From NCBI GenBank assembly GCA_020536535.1, contig JAHLWZ010000073.1, positions 698 to 52,920 on the forward strand: 52,223 nucleotides of DNA. The letters run 5' to 3'. Below are positions 32,557 through 42,605 of the stretch, in pieces. The DNA is from Pelomyxa schiedti (lineage: Eukaryota > Evosea > Pelobiontida > Pelomyxidae). The position numbers and the translations under genes are program-made. Positions within the stretch are counted from its first letter, which is position 1; each line of letters starts with the position of its first letter. The notes under the pieces were generated by a model. The model made no database searches, was not told where the DNA came from, and worked only from the letters and a program-made list of their open reading frames with translations.

Positions 32557-34640
32557 TCAATTGACCAGGGACTTGTTATCGTGTTTGTGGTTGAGATTGC
32601 ACACAGCACGGTCCAGAACAATGATAGAGTAGACAGCAACAATCAAAGTTGCAAATACGAGAACGCATTTTAGTTGGAGGCCTGTTTTTTTTTTGGATTT
32701 TGTTTGTGAGAAAGGGGAGGGATTTTATTTGTTGTTGAACCAAGATAGGGTCCCCAGATATAACCAATGGCAAATCCCACTGACTGCCACAGTTTCATGT
32801 TGGAAAAAGCGGCCTCTCTGGACTCTGAAAACCTGTTCTGTCGTTAACCGATTACGAGTTTAGTTCGGGGGGAGGGTACCAGGTTCCCATCATTGAGTTT
32901 GGAAGAACACCAAAGAAGACAGCATCGCCCAGCCCCAGAAGTGCAGCACAAATCCAAATTGTAGCCGGCCACATTCCATCAGCAAGCCCGTCCAGAGGCT
33001 CAAACTAGTACGAAAAAAAAACCGGTGAGATAAAATGATACTATTGTTACACTGAACCAGACCCAAATTGGAAATGCGTAATTCAGTGGGAGAAAAGTAC
33101 CTGAAGCCACAGAATGAAGAACAGTAGGCACACAACATGGGCAATAGTGCCACATACAATCATAATCCTCTTGCCAATAGTGTCAACCAACTTTCCAAAT
33201 ACAAACGAGGATATGGAATCTGAAGCAAAGAACAACGCCATGATGTATCCCACCCACTCAATGCCCAGCACAGTTGCAATAATACTATTGGTGAAGTCAC
33301 TGAATACGAATCCTGATGGAATGTTGGTTTTTTACTTCTGAGCAATAAAATTGGTAGTTACCTTCTGATAATCCACTGTAGAAAATTGGAGGAATAAGAA
33401 GTGACATTCGGCGGTCCCTCATGAGCTGGAATGTGGCAAGCATTGCCTCCCTGATGACTTGTGGGGTTGGCTTCACCTCTATTGGTTCCTCCTCAGATGT
33501 AGACTTGATGGGGTCTTCAGTTGGTAGGATGAAAAGGCTAAAAATCCCACAGAGGCACAATATTGCAAATACCAAGAAAAGGACTGAAGTGATATGTGAG
33601 TATCTTACTGATAGGGCAAGTGGGTGCAAACTTTTGGAGGAGTTGTCAGATGGCAATCCAAGAATAACAGATGTAATAATATTTCCAATGACAGAGGCCA
33701 ACTATTCAGGTAATTAGACTGCATATCACACAAAGAGATGCCAAGACCAACTTGAAATATTCCAAAGAAGACACCATTGAACAAGCCCATTGATGCCTTG
33801 GGAGGTTTATTCACAGCTACTGAGTATCTTGTCGACGCTATACTCACATATGCACCTATACAAAGAAATTTTGCAAAAATCAGTGACGAAGTGTTAAACG
33901 AGTTTAGGGTGCAAACGATGATAAGGTGTAGTGTAATCGCCAGTTTTCATTTTTTTTGAATATCTACCCCACAGCACCTTCCCCAGCCCAAAGTATGGAT
34001 GCTGACACTCCAACCATAGCAGCAGTAGGAATCAGTGTGTAATACTGGGGATCTGCAAGCAGAATTGGGATAAATTAGATGTTATCGTAGTGGTAAGAAT
34101 CCAACAAAGATTGGCTCCGACATAGACTGCATAAGCTATCGTGCCAATTGCCATGGACCACTGTAGGAATGTCAAAAGTGTCATAGTCTAGATTGCAAAA
34201 CAAATGGCGCATTTTACCTTGGGCGATAGCTTTTTAACAACACCAGAAGACAAGAATAATGCACTTACAGCAAAGGTTATATATATGGTCGCTACAGACC
34301 AATAGCCCAAATCGCCAGGTACAATGCTAGACTCTATGGTCTGCGTGCCTATCAACAACAAGTGAGTTCCCCGCCAAAGCAAAGGAATTTCGAATCGTTA
34401 TTGCAACTTCACGTATTCATTTTTATACTTGTGGGTGTGGGCAGGGAAACCATTGAATGCCAAAAACACGAAGAAAAACGAGGTGCTGACAAAAAATAAA
34501 TTGCACAGGTGCCTCTTTGCTGAGCCCTTGTTCTCAGACTTGTTGTTTATTGGTAATTTATCATATTGCATTGGTGGAGGTCTGAGGTGTTTCGTTTTCG
34601 ATTTTTTTATTGTTTTTTTTTGTTGTTTCGTGTTGTTCAT
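32557..34640 (-). CDS. UNC93-like membrane transporter (MFS)
   Basis: The ATG at 34640 gives a basic cytoplasmic N-terminus and a first membrane helix (HLCNLFFVSTSFFFVFLAFN), then TQTIESSI, LGYWSVATIYITFAVSALFL and SSGVVKKLSPK, the UNC93 signature pattern. Later exons give TLIPTAAMVGVSASILWAGE, a further helix set, a cytoplasmic Glu/Pro-rich loop (about 33480-33560), MSLLIPPIFYSGLSEG, VLGIEWVGYIMALFFASDS and KLVDTIGKR, a conserved MFS loop. A last helix and TGA at 32557-32559 end the protein. About eight introns are present. UNC93 homologues include trafficking chaperones and ion-channel regulators; the transported solute is usually unknown. The sphingomyelinase-like gene follows on the same strand. 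Confidence 0.82.
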
Positions 34641-34709
34641 CAGTTCGCAGAAGGCAAAAGCCCTGTGAGAAGTGATGGAAAAAGACAGAGCACAAGATAT
34701 TCAATTGTT

Positions 34710-35469
34710 TTAGAATAGAATGGTCAGAGAGCATAACAACAACAGGCCAATGAGGGAAAAGGCCAAGGTTGTGGCGCCGCCGTGGATTGGAGGAGGTTCG
34801 CATTGGATAAAGTAGGAAGTATCATACAGTGTCTCGTTGTAGCAACCGTTCCTCTGGTCAGTCTCCACGCAGTTTGTGGTGCAGGTGTCGTCGTCGCAGT
34901 CGGCATACATTGTGAAGCCGTCCTCACAGTAAATGTGCTCCCATGTGCTTATACCCTCGGTACAGCTCTCGTGGGTTGCAATGACACTGTAGGCGTCTGC
35001 TTGGACACAGCCCAGGTCATTGTACAGTAGTTGGTACCAGTAACTTAGTTGTGTTAGGTTCAATGTGTACAAACGTAAGCTAAAGTATACATATTTCTCA
35101 ATTATTCATGATACATAGCGAAGAAAATTTAATCTAAGGAAATCTTGCAACAAATCCACAGACATACGGTTCGTCATCATCAGGCAAGTCGGGCCACGAA
35201 TCGTCGCACTCAGTCTTGGTGTACCACCCATAGGCTTCGTTGAGGTAGCAATCAACCTCAATACAAGAACTATCTTCGGTTCCAGATATCTGCAACAGTG
35301 TGCCCTTACAGTCCGCTAGGAAAAAAAAAACAATGCAACGTTTCCTTAGTTCAAAAAAAAAAAGTTTCGACAACGGATTACCTTCTTGATACTTGCTTAT
35401 GATTTCATAAGTCTTGGCGGCAAAGGACAACGACACCAGCGCAGCGAAAAACACAACCGATCGCATCAT
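34710..35469 (-). CDS. Cysteine-rich secreted or GPI-anchored protein
   Basis: The ATG at 35469 starts MMRSVVFFAALVSLSFAA, a clear signal peptide. The mature part, in three exons, has about 14 Cys in a small acidic domain (CKGTLLQIS, CIEVDCYLNEAYGWY, CEDGFTMYADCDDDTCTTNC) with potential N-glycosylation sites (NLT, NET). It ends with a hydrophobic tail, TTLAFSLIGLLLLCSLTILF, directly before the stop at 34710, as expected for a GPI anchor signal or short membrane anchor. About 180 residues. I recognise no family. The small disulphide-rich design points to a surface protein. Confidence 0.75.
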
Positions 35470-35586
35470 CGCCGTTTTTTTTTTTTTTTTTTGGTTTGAG
35501 GCCTTCTGGCCCTTTGACACCAGCATTTTCCTCGTGATCAAAATCCACCGAACACGGGTAAGGACTTGAGCAGAACAACTCTATTT

Positions 35587-37817
35587 TTAGTAGTCATAGT
35601 CCAAAAGTCTGAGGTAGTTTTCTTTGTTGTGTGAGAGTAGTGTGCAACCCTGTACACCGCGGCACCTGCATAGGGACTCTTGGATGTCACCGGTTGGGTG
35701 TGAGGTGCTGCGGAGGTGGGCTACACCCTCCCGCACTTCCAGTTTGTTGGATACCTTATTGTGGGTTAGCTGCGGTGTTTGTTTTGTGATTGGTAGGGAG
35801 AATTGTGTTGGGGTGCTGTTTGGGCTTTTTACCTGCATGAGTAACAGGAAAAAATGAACAAGGAAGGAGCCAGAGGGAAATGTGGGACTGCAGTACTTGG
35901 TCTTGTATCTGTGTTGATATCATTGGAGAGTTTACATTGACTCCAAACTTACACTTACTTGAGTGCCATGACTGAGACATCCTGATCAAAACCAGGGGGC
36001 AAAACCGGCCGACAAGATATTATTGACTTTCCATTTGTGGTTGTCCCCTGGGTAAAATAAGAGAAAATTAATTGCACCAGGTAATTCTTTTACCTCGGGG
36101 AAAACAACAACTGGACAGTGATAATCACACTGGGCCTCCTGCAAAATCGCTTCCACGGGGTAGGTCTGTGGGAATTAAGTACACGGAAAATCACTTAGTG
36201 ATGCGTCAATTCACCGTTGCACGTTTTTGTTACCTCTTCCATCACAGGCCAAGAATCTGTAACGGCTCTGTACAGTGCCCCAAAAAAGCCACTTGTGGCG
36301 ACATGTCCCTAATTTACATGTTAAAATGCAAATCTATTTCAGAAAATGTTTACTTCTTTTTCCTCGAAGAGCGGAGGGTAAATAAACTCTGGAGCGCACC
36401 TTCAAGAGGGTATGATAATGTTCGCAGGTGTTGGAATTTTACCTGTACCCATAAAAGAGGATATCAACATAGGATGTATGGGTGGATACAATAAGATTCG
36501 AAGAGGACTCCTGTAAATTGGCATTTCTTCTTTACAAAAATTACTCACTGGTCAGTACTAAAGTGTGCTAACCTTCTCTGTTTTGAGGTTGAAGGTTGAG
36601 GAATTCGGATATAAGTAATGACATGGAACCCCATGAAAAACAGGAGAAGTCTACAAGATAGACGAAGTGATGAAGAGTAAAATTTGCGTTGAAGTGTTGC
36701 TGTTGGAACCTACACATCATAAAAGAAGATAAATAGGATCAAAGAAAGAGTACCACAAGGGACACCAAATGTACAATAACTAATATAAAAGTCAGAAGTA
36801 TGACAACAGGGAGCCTTATAGCCAATAGCATCAATCCCATCACTAACCAGGCCTAAGGCAATGTGAAATTGATTGCTCCACCACTGGGAGGGTAAACCGT
36901 ACCATGGTAAAGATGAGTCCACGGCTTTTCTTTGGCTGAAGATAGAAAAGTTAGTACAACTGTTTGGTTTTCTTTGGTACTGGATTTATTTTGTTGAGAG
37001 CGTTTACAAACTGTAATCTGGTAGAATGGACATGGTTCTGGCACATCATCATGCTGAGGACTCCAACTCTCAAACTCCTCCTCCTCCTCCTCCTCAACAA
37101 CTACGTTCCTGTTGTGATAAACTCATGAATAAGAAATTCTTTCTATGTATGTTTGGCTAATTAAATTAGCTGCTCCGACGGGAACATTATTCCCACTACT
37201 CCCATTATTCACATTCACAGTGGTAGAGTTGTCACAACTGCTAGCAGTACAAACCCATCATTGTTATCTGCCGAAGGCGTCGAGGTCCCCGCGCTCATTT
37301 TCGGAGTCTCAGTCCTCTGCAGCTCCTCAGTCTCCCCGGTGCAATCAAAAACCCTCCCAGGCCGCGAAACGTCGCCACTGCCGCACTCGCACCAAGTTGG
37401 CGGCGAGGGCCGCCCCGCCCAACTTGGGCTCGCGCTCGGGCTGGGTTGGCTGTCTCCGCCGTTGTTGCTAAATCCGAATCCAGAACTCCACGTGCAGTTG
37501 CAATCACGGTCACAGTCGCTCGCCTTTTGCTTCTCGTTCCTCCTCCTGCACCTGATCTGCTCCTCAGTCTCGGGCTCCCTCTCGCCGGCCGGCGCACTGC
37601 CGTTGCATGTCCCACCGGTGGGCTCGCCCCAATTCCACCCTTCTTCGCCCCACTGGCCGCCCCACGTCATCTCCCTACCGCCAAAATCACCCCCTCCCTG
37701 GTCGTAGTAATCTGCCTGTGCCTGTTGTGCAGTGACACCATTTCCCTGCCTTTCGGGAACGTCCACGTCCACATCGCCGTCAAAACCAAAAATCCAGTCC
37801 ACTACCCGCCCCAGCAT
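35587..37817 (-). CDS. PlsC-type lysophospholipid acyltransferase with long N-terminal extension
   Basis: The ATG at 37817 opens about 180 residues of low complexity (acidic, Gly/Trp-rich, Ser/Pro-rich, several Cys) before introns lead to the catalytic exons. Minus-strand exons around 36490 give LIVSTHTSYVDILFY, containing the HX4D active site. Next come SGFFGALYRAV, then CPVVVFPE joined across a 45-nt intron (about 36053-36096) to GTTTNGKS, the PEGT motif. MALKYKTKYCSPTF and LVHFFLLLMQ follow, as in LPAAT/LPCAT proteins. The C-terminus ends YLRLLDYDY and TAA at 35587. These enzymes acylate lysophospholipids in ER or lipid-droplet membranes. The acyl acceptor cannot be read from the motifs. 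The N-terminal extension is not part of the family's usual structure and may be regulatory. Exons between 36500 and 37200 are incompletely resolved. Confidence 0.75.
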
Positions 37818-37891
37818 TTACCTTGGTTTTTTTTTTGTTGCCTTTTTTCTTTAGAATGGAAATGCTGTTAAATGGACCAAACTCTGGCTAA

Positions 37892-38004
37892 CCCCCTATT
37901 TATCGAATTTTAAGGGAAATAACTCGAGTTATCTGGGGTAAACTCGATGTGAAAAACAGGACCCATTAGGCCAAAACTCGAGTTATCTAGGGTAAAATCG
38001 AGTT
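37892..38004 (+). repeat. Left end of the transposon with subterminal repeats
   Basis: Two copies of a 27-30 bp unit of the form AACTCGAGTTATCTGGGGTA followed by AACTCGA start at 37921 and 37975. The centre CTCGAG is a perfect palindrome. Such arrays are usual transposase-binding sites (family knowledge). Confidence 0.7.
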
Positions 38005-38624
38005 TTTGGGGAGTCATATTGAAATCGGTCTTTATAAACACAGCAGAAACAAGCGGGAAAAAACCATAAATATATTTTTTTAACAAATCTCTGCCACAGG
38101 CACACAACAACAACAAAAAAAAAACCAGAAACGCAATGTGGCTGGCAATTGTGGCTGGTTCTCATCACTTTGTGGCTGTCACTCACTCATCACCAAAATG
38201 TGGCTAATACTTGCCAGTGGAATCAAAAGTGTGGAATTATAAAAGGCCTTTCTTGTTAAGAGACCCTCCGTGTATGATACATTATGAGAGGTATCGCACT
38301 TTCTATTTCACAAAACAAACAATGAGCGCAGCACTGAGAACAAACACCCAAACAAACAGAAAAATGGGAAAAAAAAAAAAAAAAAATCGCGCTCGGCACT
38401 TTGTTCTTGTCGTCGATGATTTCGTGTTAACATCGAAGTGCGGGTTCGAGGAATCTGATGGTAATCGAGTGAGAAAAGAAAAAAAACCGTTGCGTAGATG
38501 AAGGTGCGGGTTAGCAAAAAAAGGGGTGAAGAGTGCGTGAATTGGGTCGTAACACATTTTGTGGGGTCTTAAGACTTGTGGATGGAAGACAAACACACGT
38601 GAACAAAATTGCCACAAATCCGAG

Positions 38625-40426
38625 ATGAACGACATTGCCAATGTGCTTCCCCTAGCTTGTGGTGACACACTTCAGTATTCTTTCGATGAGAGGCAGTTGG
38701 CAATCTCCCAGGATTTGTCCCTCATGTATGGTACCTCAGCTTTGTCAGATCAACATTGGACTGAGCCACCACTGCCTCAGCAGCGAGGATCAGCTCTGCT
38801 GGGGTCACAACAGGCACCACCACCACTGCAGCAGCAGTTGCAAGTGCTACAACAACAGCAGATCCCGGTCAGACCATTGGTGCAACAGCCTATAGTTCCA
38901 CAGTCAGGAAGACGCAGGAATGTACAACAAAACTCAACACCCACCCTCAGCACATCCACATCAACATCTGCAAGGCCAATTTCACAAGACAGAGCAAGAG
39001 TGGGGCCTGCAGATGCCAATCTCCCAGCAAATGTGCAGGAGCTAATTACGAGGTAGTTCCATTTCCAATAGATTTGCTAGCTATTACTAAGATGTTCCTT
39101 CAGGCATCAACAGCAGGTGAATCGCATCTTGAGTGCTGCCCCACTTGCCCATACAACAGTTGTTGAGCCAGAAAAAGGACTATGGCCAACTTTTCGTGCT
39201 TCTCCTGCAGTTTCGTTTCCCTCTTTGCTTTCTTCCCGTTTTAATTAAAGCTGCAGGCCTTTTTCGCTATTGTACATTTTGATGTGTTTTGGTTCAACTC
39301 CTTCCTGAACGATGTTGTGCCCCGGATTGATTATGGCCGCCGTGGTGCAAAGCCACAGATTTCAACAGCCGATGCTGTTTTGCTCTATTTTATGTGTCTA
39401 TCAAATGGTTCCTCTGTGTACAAAACTGCAGCTCTCCAGCGGCTCTCTGGGAATCTTGCCCTGAAGGCAATTGAGCGGGTCAGAGAGGATGTAAGGTTGG
39501 TTCTGTGGCGGAGGTGGATTGAAAACCCTCCTACACATCACCCTGACCCCACTGATCCAACATCCTACATAGCTGCTATTGGGGACCACACACCCATTAT
39601 TGTGAACAAGCCCTCTGGTTCATGGGCCACACAGGCTGAAATGTTTGATGCACATCACGGGTTCCATGCTGCTAAAAAGCATGTTGCTGTGCAGGCCACT
39701 CATCCTTACTATGCACGTGGCATTGGGAAGTGGTGCAAGGGGGCAAGGCATGACTATGCCGATCTTCAGACCTGTTGGGAGTTGTACAAGCCACTGCTGC
39801 GGAAAAGCCCTGAGGAACTACAGAGATATCCCCAGCGACCAACCTGGGCAGCTTTATTTGATTCTGGGTATATTGGCCCAGAACCCAGCGGGTATTTCTT
39901 TTCCCAAGTTTGTGTAAGTTAACTTTGACATACAGGCTAAATAAAATTGCTATCCCACGAGAGAGTCATGCTGACCCTGATGTAGCTGCCTTGAAAAAGA
40001 AGCGGTACTTTTAAAACCAACCATCTCTCTGCAAACACTCAAACGAGCACAGTGTCGTTGTTGAACAGTTCTTTGGCCGGATGACAGTTTTATGGACCTC
40101 CTTGTTGATACCATACCGTTTTACTTTAGATACACTGGACACAGATGTGGATGTGATGATACTTCTGACAAATGAGAATATCAAGTTTCCCTTTCTTCCC
40201 TTAATACAGTACACTTAATCTCCCAAGACTGGACAACATGAATGCTGAAGACCTGAAGAATCACCAGAAGTATCTTGGCTTGTTGGCTGAGAATGCAGCC
40301 AAGGCCACAGCAAAAGCTGAGAAGAAGCGTGAGAAAGCTAAGGCAACCGCAGCAAAAAGGGCACGATTTTCAAAAAATGGTCCTGATGAGCCCACTGAGT
40401 CCCACTTCGCTACCTCCACCTCCTGA
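38625..40426 (+). CDS. DDE superfamily transposase
   Basis: The ATG at 38625 starts an N-terminal region rich in Gln, Pro and Ser (about 145 residues). A short exon (VNRILSAAPLAHTTVVEPEK) leads to the catalytic exon 39257-39915. Conserved acidic residues fit DDE_Tnp_4/HARBI1: AAIGDHTPIIV (first Asp), AALFDSGYIGPEPSG (second Asp, in the D.GY.G context) and, after introns, HSVVVEQFFGRMTVLW (Glu). RLNKIAIPRES sits between them. A basic Lys/Ala-rich helix (KATAKAEKKREKAKATAAKR) ends the protein at TGA 40424-40426. The join before the last exon is not resolved. It would cut and paste the element by binding the end repeats. No separate Myb-like protein, which Harbinger elements often carry, is visible, unless the N-terminal region serves that role. 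Confidence 0.8.
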
Positions 40427-40505
40427 TTCAACCATCACCGGTGGCAGCACCCCGCGGGCCATGTTTCTGTTAATGCTGATCTGTTCGAATAGAACACCGT
40501 GTTAG

Positions 40506-40511
40506 AATAAA
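40506..40511 (+). other. Poly(A) signal AATAAA of the transposase gene
   Basis: AATAAA begins 80 bp behind the transposase stop and inside the element, before its right-end repeats. Confidence 0.55.
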
Positions 40512-40565
40512 GAGGAACTTAGAAATTTTCTAGATCACGAAAGTTTCATCACCCTGTAAATCGGT

Positions 40566-40665
40566 TTTTGGGGAAATAACTCGAGTTATCAGGGGTAAAC
40601 TCGATGTGGAAAACGAATTCATGCAGAAATAACTCGAGTTATCTGGGGAAAACTCGATTTATTGG
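40566..40665 (+). repeat. Right end of the transposon with subterminal repeats
   Basis: Two palindromic units (centred on CTCGAG) at 40576-40604 and 40629-40656 repeat the left-end units. The inner unit GGGGAAATAACTCGAGTTAT matches the left outer unit directly; because the core is palindromic the ends can be compared in both directions. Confidence 0.7.
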
Positions 40666-41231
40666 GTCTCCACCGAAGTTGTACCCCAAAAACTAGACTT
40701 TGTTCCATTATATTTTATTTATTCCTTCTTTGCAATTGAAACGAAAGAGACAGAAACAACATGTTCCCCAAAACTCCACACACTAAGCACCAAGTCAGAT
40801 CGTCTTGCTGCAGTCTGCACCAAATGAGAGGAGACAAGTGCATAAACAATGAACTCAGTTAATTAATCCTGGGCGCGTTGTTCCCTTCCCAGTTGGCGCA
40901 GATCGACTTCTGTCTGACTTAGTGTTTTGGAGAGACTCCCCACTTTGGGTTTCCACACCAATTTCGGCACGAATTCAGCTCTCCAATGTGCATAGGAAAT
41001 TGTGAAAATCTCCCCGATCCATCCAAATTGGGGAACGTGGGCACACTTTGGATTCAGGGTGGAGTCCTGCAAACAGTTGCACCCCATGGCCGATGGTCTT
41101 GTAGAAAACGCCTTTTTTTTCCGTCTCATCCTCGTCTCTGGACTGAGAAAACTAATAAACCCGATAATTTAATTTGTGCACTTGGGCAGTCCAAACTTCG
41201 AATCATGGTGATCGTCGTTATTGGTTTCTGT
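40666..41231 (-). other. Gap between transposon and propeller-like gene; weak 88-codon frame
   Basis: A minus-strand frame from the ATG at 41129 to 40863 begins MRRKKKAFSTRP and contains CNCLQDSTLNPKCAHV. It has no recognisable family and no obvious splice partners. The protein-like composition (Trp, Tyr, Phe) gives it a small chance of being a real gene or exon. The remaining bases show only AT-rich flanks. Confidence 0.3.
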
Positions 41232-42546
41232 TCACCAGGACAAAAAATGAGGGGCAGAGAAGTGAGCAAGAAGGATGCCCGTCACGGTGTCACACAATTC
41301 AAGTGAGAGCCCTGGGTTGGAATCTGGACTTGTGGGGTGTGTCGTGGTTGTTCTGGTGGGTGTGGTTCTAGCAACAGGGACAATGCCACAGTTGAGTGGA
41401 TAAAACTTCCCTGGGAACATTGGCACTGGAAGGTGGTGGACACAGCACGGATGTGTGAGGTCTGATGAATGGAACACACTCATCACTTCATCCATCCTGT
41501 CCACGCAGCACAGGTGGTACGGGCCGACGTTGTTGAGGAAGGTTGTCTCCTGGAATGTGTGCACCATCAGCTTGGTCTCGGTGTTGAACACGTGCCTCAT
41601 TCCTTCTCCAACAGTTCTGTGCAAGGTATGCAGTGTGTTTTTGATCCACATTGAGCCATGGGGCTGTGGTGGGATGTCCCGAGCCTCATCATCTTCCACT
41701 ACTTTCCTGCTTGTGAAAGATGTGTTCAAGTCCACCAGCAAGACCTGGTGTTCAACTCCAGTTCCTGCCCTTTGATATCTGTAATAGGTACTCAAGCACA
41801 GTGCAGCTTTGTCCAGCTCAAATGGTGACAGATTCCCACCAGTACAAGTGGCACTGCATTTACCCATTATGTTCAGTCCAGGCTGCACAATTACTTCGTG
41901 ATGCTCCTCAGTCAGGCAGCCATCAACTAAGTTCCACAGATGCACATAATCACCTGTGGTGACCACCAACCACTTTGCATTCACACCAACGAGTTTAGGG
42001 GGGTTTTTAGAGTGAGTGTGCAGAGTCCTCACATGCTTCCCACTTCCGTCAACCACAAACAGAAGAGGGTATCCAGTCATCAGGAATGCGTTGCCAGCAC
42101 CAAATGCACACATCATCGTGCCGCATTCAGGCCGGCATTGGAATGCACCGCAACGCACAACACCCAGCGTTGGTGACACGCTCACCCACAATTGAATGGC
42201 CCGCATTTTTGGTTGGCCATCCTGCTGTTCTGTCTCTGTTGGCGAGGCGCTGATGGTGCAAGCCCTGGTTGATTCCACAGACATGATCCATCTTTTGCCA
42301 AATTCCTCGAGCAGTGCCAGTGGCATCGACGCCAGGTGGCACACGGCCAACATTGTTGGAGGTGAGAAATCTGCATGCTCGGTGCTGTGAAATAAATAAA
42401 AAAAAGGGTGAAGTGTTAGTGGGGAACCGGTGAGTTTGTTCGGTTTTTCACCTGAGGCATCTGTTGTTATTGCGATAGAAGGAGATGTGAGCACAGGCAA
42501 GTGCAACAAATTGATCCGTGGCTCGAAGTACTGCACGAACCTCCAT
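41232..42546 (-). CDS. Lineage-specific propeller-like family protein (member 2)
   Basis: Exon 1 starts at the ATG at 42546 (MEVRAVLRATDQFVALACA) and ends CLR at about 42454. An intron of about 65 nt in phase 2 leads to the long exon with LASMPLALLEEFGKRWIMSV, VSPTLGVVRCGAFQC, LVGVNAKWLVVTTGDYVHLW, GNLSPFELDKAAL, VGPYHLCCVD and LELCDTVTGILLAHF, ending in TGA at 41232. It is colinear with the gene at 48496-49683, including the phase-2 position of intron 1. VHLWNLVDG resembles a WD strand, and repeated beta-like segments suggest a propeller. Function is unknown. The start is only 59 bp from the divergent MORN-kinase gene. Confidence 0.78.
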
Positions 42547-42605
42547 CAAGCAATTCTGTCGTTTGTTATCGTAAAGAAGAAATCTGTCGATTCACCATCA
42601 ATCGA
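42547..42605. promoter_or_regulatory. 59-bp divergent promoter region
   Basis: The start codons of the propeller-like gene (minus) and the MORN-kinase gene (plus) are separated by only 59 bp. No TATA box is clear. Confidence 0.45.

Larger units (their letters stand above)
37892..40665 (+). mobile_element. DDE transposon, about 2.8 kb, PIF/Harbinger-like
   Basis: A DDE_Tnp_4-type transposase gene lies between repeat-rich ends. The outer 35-40 bp of both ends, compared as inverted repeats, share ATCGA(A/G)TTTT followed within about 10 bp by the palindrome ATAACTCGAGTTAT. The palindrome, or its core, occurs at 37919-37932, 37975-37986, 40576-40589 and 40629-40642, two per end. No target-site duplication is clear, so the outer borders are uncertain by a few bases. 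The element sits in the gap between the acyltransferase and the propeller-like gene and interrupts neither. The reading frame of the transposase looks mostly intact, so it may be recent. Confidence 0.7.

Noticed and set aside
37215..37871. Plus-strand Ser/Pro-rich frames opposite the acyltransferase N-terminus
   Set aside because: They have no ATG-to-stop context with splice partners, and the minus-strand exon leads into a recognised enzyme, although the exon itself is low complexity.
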